A DNA stretch of 64,000 nt, taken from positions 310,001 through 374,000 of the forward strand of contig NZ_JADEKP010000002.1 of assembly GCF_015234215.1 (NCBI RefSeq), written 5' to 3'. The position numbers were made by a program, and so were the translations under genes. Below are positions 50,780-60,329 of this stretch, one piece after another. The DNA is from Clostridium chrysemydis (GTDB lineage: Bacteria > Bacillota > Clostridia > Clostridiales > Clostridiaceae). The first letter of the stretch is position 1. Every line of letters begins with the position of its first letter. Under the pieces are notes generated by a model, which searched no databases, was not told the DNA's origin, and saw only the letters and a list, made by a program, of their open reading frames with translations.

Positions 50780-50808
50780 TATCCGTAGCTTAGGCTACGG
50801 ATTTTTTA
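50780..50808 (+). terminator. Terminator after zinc-ribbon copy 2
   Basis: ATCCGTAGC-TTAG-GCTACGGAT hairpin and T6. Confidence 0.9.
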
Positions 50809-50816
50809 TTTATAAA

Positions 50817-50850
50817 AAATATCCTAGCAAAATTTTGCTAGGATATTTTT
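50817..50850 (-). terminator. Terminator of the antiporter gene
   Basis: AAATATCCTAGCAAAA and its exact complement form a long stem with flanking A/T runs next to the antiporter stop codon. Confidence 0.85.
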
Positions 50851-52308
50851 TTAATTATCTTCTGGAATTTCTAAGTTGCAAACTGCAAGCATATCTATAG
50901 TTTTTAAAACATCTAGTTTAACTCCAGCTAGTATTATAATATCTTGTGCCTTTAAAACTGTATCAGCCGTTGGCATAAACTCTTCTTCATCTCTTATGAT
51001 TGAAAAGACTCTGCAACCTCTAGGCAGTTCACATTCTTTAAGAGATTTTCCTATAAACCATTCGCTTCCTATAACAAATTCACGGATTATAATCTTTTCA
51101 TCTTCTGAATCTATTAAAACTGTATGTTCATCAGGTTTTATAAATTTCTCAAAAAGAATAGGGAAAAGAATACATGATATAACAGTAGTTACAACAAAGG
51201 CTGAATAGTCAGCTTCGTTTATATATTTTAAGTTTAATGCCATTTGGGCGCCTACTATTACTAAGCTCAGTTGTGCTGTTAGTAAAGTTGATGCAGCAAA
51301 AGCATTTCTCATCCCATATTTCTTCTTTAAAACTAGAGAAGGAATGAATTTTACTAAGAAAAATATTAGTAAAAATACTGGAATTTTTAAAATCGAACTA
51401 GGGTTATCAACTACTGTTCTAAGGTCGATTTTTACTCCTACCATAATAAAAAATATAGGAATTAAAAATCCGTATCCTACAACGTCTAACTGGTGAGTGA
51501 TTTCGTCTTTAGCTTTTCCTACTATAAGTGAAAAGACCATACCAGCTAAAAAGGAGCCTAGTATTATCTCAGACCCTACTTTTTCAGCAATTGCTACAAG
51601 TACTAAAACTAAGACGAAAGCGCCTCTAACGCTTAAATGAAGGTTTTTAAAGGCCATAGCGGAAAAGTCGTTAGTCTTAAATACATGTTTACTAAAAATG
51701 TATAGTAAAATAGCTGCAGCAAAAAGTATTAAAAAAGTAAAACTTTTTAAAGATAAACCATACATAGCAACTGAAGATACAAAACTAACTCCAATTAAAC
51801 TTACTAATTGAGTAATAATGCAAAATACTAATACGGTTTGCCCAAAGTCACTACTTATAATATTTTTACTTTTTAAAATAGGAACTAATAGTCCAGGGGC
51901 TGCTGCTGTAAATAATAGTGCAAAGAAGATTGCACCGTGTGGAATTCCTATAAACCTTAAAGTAAGTGATAAAATAAGTGCTGTTATTAGTGAAATTACA
52001 AACATTTTTATGCTTGTAAAAAGTTTAGAAGATGTAAAATTTTCTCCTTCAACTACTTTTAAATCATCAAAGTTTATAGCAAGTCCGCTTAAAAACATAA
52101 GATACGCTAAACCAAGGTTTGATAAAAATAATATCCAAACATCAGGCTTTATAATATTTAAAAAGCTTTTTCCAAGCAATATCCCAATAAATATTTCGCC
52201 TACTTGGTAGGGGACTTTTATCTTTTTTAATTTTGATACTAAAAATGGCGTAAAAAACGCAACTACAGACAAAATTAAAAGAGAATCGTAGTTTAAAGTT
52301 TGTTCCAT
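50851..52308 (-). CDS. Cation:proton antiporter (KefB/CPA2 family) with C-terminal TrkA-C domain
   Basis: 485 residues. About 12 membrane segments (1-390) with CPA2 motifs: YQVGEIFIGILLGKS near helix 2, LAYLMFLSGLAIN, FFALLFTAAAPGLLVP and GSEIILGSFLAGMVFS. The cytosolic tail (~405-485) is a TrkA-C-like ligand-binding domain (GKSLKECELPRGCRVFSIIRDEEEFMPTADT-type). It exchanges K+ or Na+ for H+; the ion cannot be told. AAGAGGTTATT precedes ATG 52308. Monocistronic. Confidence 0.87.
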   Translation of the reverse strand: MEQTLNYDSLLILSVVAFFTPFLVSKLKKIKVPYQVGEIFIGILLGKSFLNIIKPDVWILFLSNLGLAYLMFLSGLAINFDDLKVVEGENFTSSKLFTSIKMFVISLITALILSLTLRFIGIPHGAIFFALLFTAAAPGLLVPILKSKNIISSDFGQTVLVFCIITQLVSLIGVSFVSSVAMYGLSLKSFTFLILFAAAILLYIFSKHVFKTNDFSAMAFKNLHLSVRGAFVLVLVLVAIAEKVGSEIILGSFLAGMVFSLIVGKAKDEITHQLDVVGYGFLIPIFFIMVGVKIDLRTVVDNPSSILKIPVFLLIFFLVKFIPSLVLKKKYGMRNAFAASTLLTAQLSLVIVGAQMALNLKYINEADYSAFVVTTVISCILFPILFEKFIKPDEHTVLIDSEDEKIIIREFVIGSEWFIGKSLKECELPRGCRVFSIIRDEEEFMPTADTVLKAQDIIILAGVKLDVLKTIDMLAVCNLEIPEDN

Positions 52309-52422
52309 AGAATAACCTCTTTTCTGTAGTGTATATTAAATTTTCTTATAAAACTTATGATAACTTATAATTTTAATATTAACAAATAATAAGTATCGAT
52401 AAGTTTAAATTGTAATATAATT

Positions 52423-53037
52423 TTAATATGATAAAGTATATATAAGAAATTTTTCCCTCTCGTCGTAGTGTTTATACAGTTTAGATGCATCGATTTCCTT
52501 TTTTAAAGTAAATGCTGTGTTATTTTCTAAATAGTATATGTAATCGTCAGATGGATAATATAAAACAATATCGATTTTTCTATAATAATCATCAACTGAA
52601 TCTAAAATATTATCTATAACTTTCATAAAGATTTGGATTGAAAAAGGATTAAAAAAATAAAATTTATTATCTTCTTTTGAAACTTCATAATCTTCAGCTA
52701 AGATATTTAAAAAAGTTATTTTATCTTCTTTCTTTTTATATTTTTTTAGATATCTTTCTTTATTTTCTAAAGACTCTCTTATGTAATTAAAATTCATCTC
52801 TATTCCAGTTACCTTAGAATTAAACTCATAATTTATATAAAATATAAGTCTTCCTTTTCCAGAACCAAAGTCGACTATAGAATCAGTTTCTAAAAGATCG
52901 TAATCACTAAATAAAAGATCTAAAGCCCTATAATCTGTAGGTTCGTATCTATTATAGTGGTAAAATTTATCATCTATTTGCTGTATTCCAGATGTTTTGA
53001 TATTTAAAATGTTTTCGCAAAATTCTTCTGTTATCAT
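52423..53037 (-). CDS. Class I SAM-dependent methyltransferase
   Basis: 204 residues. SAM-binding motif I is IVDFGSGKGRLIFYI, followed by the acidic GIEMN at the end of strand 2 and NILAEDYEV (motif III region); FYFFNPFS takes the place of the catalytic N/D-PP-Y loop. The substrate is not known. ATG 53037 is chosen for AAGGAAGG ten bases upstream; an in-frame TTG at 53070 has no ribosome site. Divergent from the PepSY operon. Confidence 0.75.
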   Translation of the reverse strand: MITEEFCENILNIKTSGIQQIDDKFYHYNRYEPTDYRALDLLFSDYDLLETDSIVDFGSGKGRLIFYINYEFNSKVTGIEMNFNYIRESLENKERYLKKYKKKEDKITFLNILAEDYEVSKEDNKFYFFNPFSIQIFMKVIDNILDSVDDYYRKIDIVLYYPSDDYIYYLENNTAFTLKKEIDASKLYKHYDEREKFLIYTLSY

Positions 53038-53093
53038 AATTTTCAGGCCTTCCTTATATAATTTATGCAATGCTTATTATACTACTTTAATTT

Positions 53094-53119
53094 AAAAGAT
53101 TAAAATATTTTAATCTTTT
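53094..53119. repeat. 26-bp AT-rich perfect palindrome
   Basis: AAAAGATTAAAA-TA-TTTTAATCTTTT between divergent promoters. It overlaps the first of three direct TAATCTT-like repeats, so it could be part of the regulator site. Confidence 0.5.
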
Positions 53120-53173
53120 TTAATCTTACTTTCATCTTACTTTAAAAATAGTTTAATTTTGAGAAGATATAAT
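53111..53173 (+). promoter_or_regulatory. Activator-type promoter with phased direct repeats
   Basis: TAATCTT (53111), TAATCTT (53121) and CATCTT (53133) place ATCTT at 53113, 53123 and 53134, spacing 10 and 11 bases. TATAAT is at 53168-53173, but the -35 position (53145-53150) reads AAAATA. A missing -35 next to helically phased direct repeats is the layout used by PhoB/OmpR-type activators. Confidence 0.6.
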
Positions 53174-53203
53174 CTAGTCATAAAGTTTAAGGAGGAAATT
53201 ATT

Positions 53204-53680
53204 ATGAAAGATAATAAAGAAATAATAGAAGTTACAGTTTTAGAGGAAAATGGTGAAAAAGATAATAAGAATGTTAAAAAAGATAACTTTTTCAAAAAGT
53301 ACAAAAAAACTATAAAAAGAGGTATTATAATAGGAGGAGTTTTAATCATTGTGTTTGGAGGAATTACTTTTAGCGCAATATATAAAACAGTTAAAGGGAA
53401 TGTAAATTATACTGAAGAAAAGGCTAAGGATATAGCTTTAGATAAGGTTAAAAGTGAAATAAAATATAATCTAGAGGATTCTAAAAAGATAGCTTTAGAC
53501 AAAGTTAAAGGTGAAGTTATAAAGACTAAAGAAGACTTTGATGATGATAATATGTCTTTAGTTTATGAGTTTGAAATAAAGGGAAACGATAATATGCTAT
53601 ATGAAGTTGAAGTTGATTCAAAAACTGGCGCAATATTAGATTTTGATTCTCCAGTATCAGATAAAAGGGATAGAGATTAA
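53204..53680 (+). CDS. Membrane protein with PepSY domain
   Basis: 158 residues. Cytosolic N-terminal part, one membrane helix (~44-66, RGIIIGGVLIIVFGGITFSAIY), then an extracellular PepSY region with two repeats ending at YEVEVDSKTGAILDFDSP. PepSY domains are thought to inhibit peptidases or sense wall-associated ligands. AAGGAGG precedes ATG 53204; an extension from 53159 lacks a ribosome site. First gene of an operon with a two-component system, which it may feed with signal. Confidence 0.82.
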   Translation: MKDNKEIIEVTVLEENGEKDNKNVKKDNFFKKYKKTIKRGIIIGGVLIIVFGGITFSAIYKTVKGNVNYTEEKAKDIALDKVKSEIKYNLEDSKKIALDKVKGEVIKTKEDFDDDNMSLVYEFEIKGNDNMLYEVEVDSKTGAILDFDSPVSDKRDRD

Positions 53681-53718
53681 TTAACTTCTATAGAATAAAA
53701 GAATAAGAGGTGCTTTAA

Positions 53719-54387
53719 TTGAAAAAGGTTTTAATAATAGAAGATGAAAAAAATATCGCATCATTTATAGAGATGGAATTAAAATACGAAGGCTATGAAG
53801 CCTTTATAGAACTTGATGGGAAGTCGGGCTTAGAAAAGGCTTTAAATGAGGAATTTGATATTATAATTTTAGATTTAATGCTTCCTTTCTTAAATGGACT
53901 TGAGGTTTGTAGAAGGCTTAGAAAGGTTAAAAATACTCCTGTTATAATGTTAACTGCAAGGGATAACGTTATGGATAGGGTTTCAGGTCTTCAAACAGGT
54001 GCTGACGATTATATTTCAAAGCCTTTTGCAATAGAAGAACTCTTAGCTAGAATAGATGCACTTTTAAGAAGAGTGAAGATGGAATCTAAAGAAAGTAATA
54101 AGTTAATTTTCAAAGATATTGAAATAGATATAGAAGGAAGAACAGTAAAAGTTTTAGGTGTTCCTATATCACTTACTACTAAAGAATATGAATTACTTTT
54201 AATGCTTATTAAAAACAAAAATAAAGTATTAACAAGAGATGCACTTTTAGAGAATATTTGGGGATATGATTATGACGGAGAAAATAATGTTGTGGATGTT
54301 TATATAAGACATCTAAGAAGTAAGCTAATAGATGGGAGGGATAAATATATCCAAACTGTAAGGGGAGTTGGATATGTTTTAAGGTAG
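53719..54387 (+). CDS. OmpR-family response regulator
   Basis: 222 residues from TTG 53719. Receiver domain with E8/D9, phosphoacceptor D52 in IIILDLMLP, MLTAR and SKPFAIEELLARI. C-terminal winged helix with SLTTKEYELLLMLI, NVVDVYIRHLRSKL and VRGVGYVLR. Of the CsrR/ArlR-like type. AAGAGGTGC provides the ribosome site. It lies between the PepSY gene and the kinase, and is the best candidate to bind the phased repeats upstream of the operon. Confidence 0.93.
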   Translation: MKKVLIIEDEKNIASFIEMELKYEGYEAFIELDGKSGLEKALNEEFDIIILDLMLPFLNGLEVCRRLRKVKNTPVIMLTARDNVMDRVSGLQTGADDYISKPFAIEELLARIDALLRRVKMESKESNKLIFKDIEIDIEGRTVKVLGVPISLTTKEYELLLMLIKNKNKVLTRDALLENIWGYDYDGENNVVDVYIRHLRSKLIDGRDKYIQTVRGVGYVLR

Positions 54388-54388
54388 T

Positions 54389-55735
54389 ATGATAAAAAAA
54401 TTCAAAAATATATCAACATTTAAAAAACTATCTATAATAACTTTTTTTGCTATAATTTTAGTATTTTTATTTTCATATATATCTCAATTTGTCCTTTTTA
54501 GAGTTTGGGCAACTGAATATGAAAAAGATAATATTTTAAAAGAATATAATTCTGTAAAAGAAATATTAAATAGCAATATTTCTAAAGATAGGTATGATGA
54601 TATTTTTAAATCTATGGATTTAGAAATTATAATATATAAAGACGGTAAAATCTTATATAAAAATAAAGATCTAGATAAAGATATATCTTTAGAGAATATA
54701 GAAAAAAAGAAGATAGGATATGACTATGAAATAAACGAAGATGAAGATATATATTTAAATGCGCCTATAAATATAGAAGGCTCTAATAATTATATTTATA
54801 TTTTTACAGAAAGTGATATATTTAAGAATTTTATAGAAAATACAACTCCCTCATTAATAGTAACTGTTGTTTTAGTTTTAATATTTAGTATATTACTTGG
54901 AACTTACGTATCTAAAGTATTTTTAGATAAGCTTAAAAAACTTAGAGAAACAATTAAAAATATTAAAGAAAAAGGCGTAAGTGAAAGAGTTTTAATTACT
55001 AATCCAAAAGATGAGTTTGATAAAGTAAATATTTTATTTAATAGTATGATGGATGAAGTAGAAGAATCTTTAAACAGTCAAAAAAGATTCGTGCAAGATG
55101 CATCTCACGAGTTAAAGACACCTCTTACTATTTTAAAAGGCCACCTAAAAATGTTAAATAGGTGGGGAAAAGAAGATAAAGAGGTTTTAGATAAATCTTT
55201 AAATATAAGTCTTGAAGAAGTAGAGAGATTAGAAAAGCTTGTAAATGATCTATTAGTTTTAGGAAGAGTTCAAAACGGAAAGATAGAATTAAATAATATA
55301 GAAGAAACAAATCTATTAGAGGTGGTTACAAGTGTTGTAGAGGATTTTAAAATAATAAATAAAGATGTTTCTTTTGAAGTTTCTATTTCAAAAGATTTAA
55401 ACATTAAAATTTTAAAAGAGCATTTAAAGCAGCTTATGATTATCTTTATAGATAATGCTATAAAATACTCTGATAAGGATTTAAAGATTATTAAAATAAA
55501 TGGATTTAAAGATGACAGAGTAAATATTATTATAGAGGATAATGGAATCGGAATTTTAAAAGAAGATTTAGATAAGATTACTGATAGATTCTATAGAGCA
55601 GATAAATCTAGAAAATATAATAATAGCTTTGGGATAGGTCTTTCTGTTTCAAAAGAATTAATTAAGCTATACGAAGGAGAACTTGAAATTTCAAGCGAAG
55701 TAGGGGTAGGTACTAAAATAAGCATTATATTTTAG
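54389..55735 (+). CDS. Membrane sensor histidine kinase
   Basis: 448 residues. TM1 (~15-37), extracytoplasmic sensor (~40-150), TM2 (~155-178), HAMP (~180-232), HisKA with the phosphorylated His in QDASHELKTPLTILKGH, N box IIFIDNAIKYSD, G1 IIIEDNGIGI, F box DRFYRADKSR and G2 NSFGIGLSVSKELI. Complete and presumably active. It begins one base after the regulator's stop. No terminator is seen after it. Confidence 0.92.
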   Translation: MIKKFKNISTFKKLSIITFFAIILVFLFSYISQFVLFRVWATEYEKDNILKEYNSVKEILNSNISKDRYDDIFKSMDLEIIIYKDGKILYKNKDLDKDISLENIEKKKIGYDYEINEDEDIYLNAPINIEGSNNYIYIFTESDIFKNFIENTTPSLIVTVVLVLIFSILLGTYVSKVFLDKLKKLRETIKNIKEKGVSERVLITNPKDEFDKVNILFNSMMDEVEESLNSQKRFVQDASHELKTPLTILKGHLKMLNRWGKEDKEVLDKSLNISLEEVERLEKLVNDLLVLGRVQNGKIELNNIEETNLLEVVTSVVEDFKIINKDVSFEVSISKDLNIKILKEHLKQLMIIFIDNAIKYSDKDLKIIKINGFKDDRVNIIIEDNGIGILKEDLDKITDRFYRADKSRKYNNSFGIGLSVSKELIKLYEGELEISSEVGVGTKISIIF

Positions 55736-55794
55736 TTTGACATAGTTAAAAAGATATATAATAATTATTATAATTTAACTAAGGAGGAAATAAA

Positions 55795-56265
55795 ATGAAT
55801 GCTAAATACTTTATAGAAAAATTAGGGCTTCAAAAACACGTTGAAGGTGGTTACTTTAAACAGACTTTCGTATCAAGTGAAGAAGTAGATGGAAATAGAA
55901 AACTGTATAGTTCTATATACTTTTTACTTAAAAAAGGAGAGGTATCAAACTTTCACGTTTTAACAGCAGATGAAATGTGGTATTTCCACGGAGGAAGCGC
56001 TCTTACTATTTATATGATAAATGAAGATGGGGCACTTATTGAAAAGAAATTAGGTTTAGATATAGAAAACGGAGAAGAGCCTCAAGTTTTAGTTCCTAAA
56101 GGCTACATCTTTGGTTCTTCTATGAATAATGATGGTTTTTCACTAGTAGGTTGTATGGTAGCACCACAATTTACTTTTGAAGATTTTAAATTATTTAAAA
56201 GAGAAGAATTATTAAGTGCATATCCAAAGCATAAAGAAATTATTTTAAAACTTACTAGAGATTAA
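55795..56265 (+). CDS. Cupin superfamily protein (DUF985)
   Basis: 156 residues. Small beta-barrel with the DUF985 pattern: LQKHVEGGYFKQTF near the start, SSIYFLLKKGEVSNFHVLTADEMWYFHGGSAL in the metal/ligand-binding half, and VGCMVAPQFTFEDFKLF at the end. Possibly a sugar-binding or epimerase-like protein; biochemical role unknown. AAGGAGGAAATAAA precedes ATG 55795. It has its own AT-rich upstream region and a downstream terminator. Confidence 0.85.
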   Translation: MNAKYFIEKLGLQKHVEGGYFKQTFVSSEEVDGNRKLYSSIYFLLKKGEVSNFHVLTADEMWYFHGGSALTIYMINEDGALIEKKLGLDIENGEEPQVLVPKGYIFGSSMNNDGFSLVGCMVAPQFTFEDFKLFKREELLSAYPKHKEIILKLTRD

Positions 56266-56329
56266 GTAATAATTTAAAAATAATAAGAATAAGATAAAAA
56301 GAATAGAGTAAATATTCGACAATTTACTA

Positions 56330-56366
56330 AAAAGAAATGGATTCCCTCAATCCATTTCTTTTTTTA
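56330..56366 (+). terminator. Terminator after the cupin gene
   Basis: AAAGAAATGGATT-CCCTC-AATCCATTTCTTT with T run. Confidence 0.88.
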
Positions 56367-56438
56367 GTTTCTCATTTACAAATAAGTATTATTTAATGAT
56401 AAAATATAAATAATAGATGAAATTTGTTAGGAGATTAT

Positions 56439-57548
56439 ATGAATAAATCAAATATAAATTTAATAGTTAGATTTTTAGTTTTAATTGGGATTGGAATCTT
56501 TAGTTTTGAAAATATTAAAAAAGGAGAAATCGGATTTTTATTAGGATATATTTTAATTTCTATTTCATTATCTCTTCTTCAAAATATATTTAAAAAGGAT
56601 AGATTAATAATAGTAACCTTAATTATTATTAGTTTTATAGCTTGTTATTTAGGATTTAGACTTTCAGTTTTATTTATATTAGAGATAGCACTTGAAAATC
56701 TAAAAGGTTTTTATAAATATTTGATTACCTTTATTTTAATAATAGTAACTGTATTTGGAAACTTTTATAAAGAAGATACATACTTGGTATCTTATTTTGG
56801 GGTGATTTTAATAATTTTTAATTATTATATAAATAAACATTCTTTAAAGTTTAAAAAGCTTGAAGAAGATCTAGACTATTCTATAAAAGCAAATCACAGG
56901 ATAAATAAAAAATTAAGAGATGAAGAAGAATTACATAGGCAAAAATTATATAACGCTAAACTAAAAGAAAGAAATAACCTTTCAAGAAAAGTGCACGATG
57001 AAGTGGGGCATGTTATTGCAGGATCTTTAATGAGACTTGAAGCTGCAAAAGTTATTTTAGATGTAGATTCTTTAAAAGGAAGGGAACTTTTAGATGAAGT
57101 TACTGAAAATTTAAGGCTAGGTATGGATGATATTAGAAATACAATTCATATGATTTCTCCAAATAAAGAAGAAATAGGAGTAAATCGAGTTAAGGATTTA
57201 TTGAACGAAAAATTTAACGACACTAATATAGATGTAAGCTTTATTTATAATAGTAAACTTGAGAAAATATCACTAGCTAATTGGGAAATAATTTATGATT
57301 CTATAAAAGAATTAAGTACAAATGTTATAAAGTATTCTAAGTGCAATAAAGTAAATGTAAAGATTGAGGTATTAAATAAAATAGTTAAATTTATGTTTAA
57401 AGATGATGGGTTTGGAACTTCTATAATAAAAAAAGGGTATGGATTAAGTAAGATTGAAGAAAGAGTTTTAAATGAAGGTGGTAAATTAATTTTAGATGGT
57501 AGTTTTGGGTTTAGTGCAATAATAATTTTTAATATTAAGGAAGTGTAA
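56439..57548 (+). CDS. NarL-type sensor histidine kinase (LnrJ/DesK-like)
   Basis: 369 residues. Five or six N-terminal membrane helices (~8-135) with hardly any extracellular loop, a coiled segment, then HisKA_3 with the phosphorylated His in SRKVHDEVGHVIAGSL and a HATPase (NVIKYSKCNKVNV, GYGLSKIEERV). ATG 56439 is chosen because TTAGGAGAT precedes it. It is followed at once by a LuxR-type regulator and then an ABC-2 exporter, the same order as the lnrJK-lnrLMN (yfiJK-LMN) polyene resistance locus of Bacillus. Confidence 0.88.
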   Translation: MNKSNINLIVRFLVLIGIGIFSFENIKKGEIGFLLGYILISISLSLLQNIFKKDRLIIVTLIIISFIACYLGFRLSVLFILEIALENLKGFYKYLITFILIIVTVFGNFYKEDTYLVSYFGVILIIFNYYINKHSLKFKKLEEDLDYSIKANHRINKKLRDEEELHRQKLYNAKLKERNNLSRKVHDEVGHVIAGSLMRLEAAKVILDVDSLKGRELLDEVTENLRLGMDDIRNTIHMISPNKEEIGVNRVKDLLNEKFNDTNIDVSFIYNSKLEKISLANWEIIYDSIKELSTNVIKYSKCNKVNVKIEVLNKIVKFMFKDDGFGTSIIKKGYGLSKIEERVLNEGGKLILDGSFGFSAIIIFNIKEV

Positions 57549-57549
57549 G

Positions 57550-58179
57550 ATGAGTATAAGGTTAGTTATAGGTGAAGATGATAGTTTAATTAGAGAAAGC
57601 CTTAAGATTATTTTATCAGTTGATAAAGATATAGAAGTCTTAGGAGCTTTTGAAAACGGAAGAGAAGTATTAAATTTTTTAGAGTGTAATGATTCTGATA
57701 TAATTTTATTAGACGTTAGAATGCCAGTTTTAAATGGAGTTTTAACAACTAAAGAAATTAATAGATTAAATAAAGGAAAAGTAATTATACTAACAACATT
57801 TGATGAAGATGAATATATAAGAGATGCTATAAAGTTTGGTGCAAAAGGATACCTTTTAAAAAATACTAAACCAGATAAAATAATAGATGCTATAAAGATG
57901 GTTCATGAAGGAAATTCAGTTATTCAAGAAGATGTATTAAAAAAGATATCTTTAGGGATTATAGAAAATAATAGTGATTTAGAAGATTTAAGTATATTTA
58001 CAGATAGGGAAAAAGATATAATTAAGGAGATTTGTAAGGGGCTTAGTAATAAAGAAATAAGTAAAGAACTATTTATTTCAGAAGGAACTATAAAAAATTA
58101 TATAACTTCAATTTTGCAAAAGACAAACCTTACTCACAGAACTCAAATTGCTATAAAATATTTAAATATAATTAAATAG
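57550..58179 (+). CDS. NarL/LuxR-family response regulator
   Basis: 209 residues. Receiver domain with E9/D10/D11, phosphoacceptor D55 in IILLDVRMP, LTTFDEDEYI and LLKNTKPDKI. LuxR helix-turn-helix (~145-205) with FTDREKDIIKEICKGLSNKEISKELFISEGTIKNYI. It pairs with the kinase one base upstream and probably activates the ABC operon that follows. Confidence 0.92.
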   Translation: MSIRLVIGEDDSLIRESLKIILSVDKDIEVLGAFENGREVLNFLECNDSDIILLDVRMPVLNGVLTTKEINRLNKGKVIILTTFDEDEYIRDAIKFGAKGYLLKNTKPDKIIDAIKMVHEGNSVIQEDVLKKISLGIIENNSDLEDLSIFTDREKDIIKEICKGLSNKEISKELFISEGTIKNYITSILQKTNLTHRTQIAIKYLNIIK

Positions 58180-58202
58180 TGACAAAAGTCATATATAGAT
58201 TA

Positions 58203-58238
58203 TGACCTTCTCTAGGTTTTTAGAGAAGGTCTTTTTTG
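58203..58238 (+). terminator. Terminator between the two-component genes and the ABC genes
   Basis: GACCTTCTCTA / TAGAGAAGGTC with a 6-nt loop and T6. The ABC genes therefore probably have regulated or read-through expression. Confidence 0.88.
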
Positions 58239-58267
58239 TATAATAAAATAAAGAGGAGGGATTTTTT

Positions 58268-59203
58268 ATGTATGCTATAGAAATTAAAGATTTAGTTAAA
58301 AATTATAATGGGTTTTTAGCGGTAGATAATATATCACTTAAGATAAAACGTGGAGAAATATATGGGTTACTTGGACCTAATGGTGCAGGTAAAAGTACAA
58401 CTATAAATATATTATCAGGCCTTTTAAAACAAACATCTGGAGAAATTAAAATAAATGGAGTAGATGTAAGTAAATCTATGAAAGGGCAAAATAAGGTTTT
58501 AGGACTAGTTCCTCAAGATATAGCTTTATATAAAAGTTTTACAGCAGAAGAAAATTTAAAGTTTTTTGGAGAGCTATATGGATTAAGAGGAAAAAAACTT
58601 AAAGAGAGAGTGGATAGCGCATTAGAGTTTACAGGACTTACTGATGTTAGAAAAAAGATTTCTAAAGAGTTTTCAGGGGGGATGTTAAGAAGGTTAAATA
58701 TTGCTTGTGCACTAGTTCATAGACCAGAAATTTTAATTATGGATGAACCTACAGTTGGAATTGATCCCCAGTCTAGGAATCATATCTTAAATTCTGTTCG
58801 TGAGCTTAATAAAAAAGGAGTAACTATAATTTATACAACTCACTATATGGAAGAAGTTGAAGCTATATGTACTGAGATTGGAATTATAGACCACGGAAAA
58901 CTTATAGTAAACGGAACTAAAGAGGAACTTAAAAATCTAGTTTGTGATAAGAAGAAATTAATAGTATCACTTCAAGATATTAAATCATTAGATATAAATA
59001 CTATATTAAATATAAATGGTGTAGTAGATGTAGATTTTTGTGAAAATGAAATTATTATAAGTTCAAATAAAGAAGCAAATAATTTAGAAGATATAATAAA
59101 GACTTTAAATAGTTCAAATTCAGAGATAATTAATATTAAATATGAAGAGGTAAATTTAGAACAAGTATTCTTAACTTTAACTGGAAGAACTTTAAGGGAG
59201 TAA
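58268..59203 (+). CDS. ABC-2 exporter ATP-binding protein (LnrL-like)
   Basis: 311 residues. Walker A GPNGAGKST (~38-46), signature FSGGMLRRLNIACAL (SGGM form usual for ABC-2 drug exporters), Walker B LIMDEPTVGIDPQSR, switch His in TTHYMEEVEAI, and a C-terminal ~70-residue domain as in drug exporter ATPases. Works with the two permeases encoded downstream. GAGGAGGG precedes ATG 58268. Confidence 0.9.
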   Translation: MYAIEIKDLVKNYNGFLAVDNISLKIKRGEIYGLLGPNGAGKSTTINILSGLLKQTSGEIKINGVDVSKSMKGQNKVLGLVPQDIALYKSFTAEENLKFFGELYGLRGKKLKERVDSALEFTGLTDVRKKISKEFSGGMLRRLNIACALVHRPEILIMDEPTVGIDPQSRNHILNSVRELNKKGVTIIYTTHYMEEVEAICTEIGIIDHGKLIVNGTKEELKNLVCDKKKLIVSLQDIKSLDINTILNINGVVDVDFCENEIIISSNKEANNLEDIIKTLNSSNSEIINIKYEEVNLEQVFLTLTGRTLRE

Positions 59204-59207
59204 TAGT

Positions 59208-60329
59208 ATGATTGGAATAATAAAAAGTGTAGTTTTAAAATCTATAAGAGAACCAAAATATCTTATATTTACTGCAATATTTCCTATATTTTTAACTATA
59301 CTCTTAGGAAATGTTCTTAAAAATGGTTTTAGTTCTAATATAGAGAAAGATGAAGAAAAATCTTTATATATTTTAGAGTCAGAGAAGGAAAACCAAACTA
59401 TAGATATTTTAAGTGAAGTTATAAAAAATGAAAATTTAGATTATAAAATAAAATACGTAAAAAATATCGAAGAAGGAAAGGATTTAGCTAGAGAAAAAGA
59501 TGGGGTGCTTTTAGACGTTAATGATAAAAAAGTAGATATCTATACTAAATCTTCTAATAATTTCTCTTATAAGGAGCTAAAGACTGTTTTAGAAAATATA
59601 AAAAATAGATCTACAGTAATAAATTTAGCATATAAAAGTGATATAAATTTAGGAGAGGAGATAGCAAGTAATAAAGAAAATATAAAATTAAATGTTTTAG
59701 AGATAGAAGGTGGAGTAAAGCAAACATCTTTTGACTATTATGGAATTGTAGAAATCACTATGATGTGTTTATATATAATGCTTTTCCCAGTTAATAAGTT
59801 AGATGAAGATAGAAAAAGAGGAATTTATAATAGGGGAAGGCTTAGCGGAATGAGTAATTTAAATTACTACGCTGGAAATATTATAGGGAATTTTATTATA
59901 TCCTTTGTAGTTACAATGCCTGCGTTTTTATTTAATTTATTTATACTAAAAATTAATTTAGGTAATAATCCATTTTTAATATATTTAGGAATAGAAATCT
60001 TTGCTTTAGCAGTAATATCTATAGGTGTTGTAATTTCTTCTTTATTAAAGGAAAGAGAAAAGATTATGACTATTGTAGAGGGCGCAGTTTTTCCAGTGTT
60101 TTCTTTCCTTGGAGGAGCTTATATAGCACTTCCTGATAACTTAGGTGGTTTTTTTCAAATACTTACAAATATATCACCTTTAAGATGGTTAAATAGAGGT
60201 ATTTTTAATTTTATTTACCTAGAAAAAACAGATATTTTATTAGTATCAATAATAAGTAATATTGCTATATTCTTAGTGTGTTTATCTATGATAGCAGTAT
60301 TTTGTTTAAGAAGGGAGGATAGAATATGA
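59208..60329 (+). CDS. ABC-2 exporter permease (LnrM-like)
   Basis: 373 residues. TM1 (~20-38), a large extracytoplasmic domain (~40-175), then five more helices (FYYGIVEITMMCLYIMLFP-type region onward), the ABC2_membrane_3 architecture. Conserved GRLSGMSNLNYYAGNIIGN lies in the coupling segment and LTNISPLRWLNRGIFNFI near the last helices. Forms a heterodimer with the next permease; export of a lipophilic antibiotic is inferred by analogy with LnrLMN. It overlaps the next gene by four bases. Confidence 0.86.
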   Translation: MIGIIKSVVLKSIREPKYLIFTAIFPIFLTILLGNVLKNGFSSNIEKDEEKSLYILESEKENQTIDILSEVIKNENLDYKIKYVKNIEEGKDLAREKDGVLLDVNDKKVDIYTKSSNNFSYKELKTVLENIKNRSTVINLAYKSDINLGEEIASNKENIKLNVLEIEGGVKQTSFDYYGIVEITMMCLYIMLFPVNKLDEDRKRGIYNRGRLSGMSNLNYYAGNIIGNFIISFVVTMPAFLFNLFILKINLGNNPFLIYLGIEIFALAVISIGVVISSLLKEREKIMTIVEGAVFPVFSFLGGAYIALPDNLGGFFQILTNISPLRWLNRGIFNFIYLEKTDILLVSIISNIAIFLVCLSMIAVFCLRREDRI

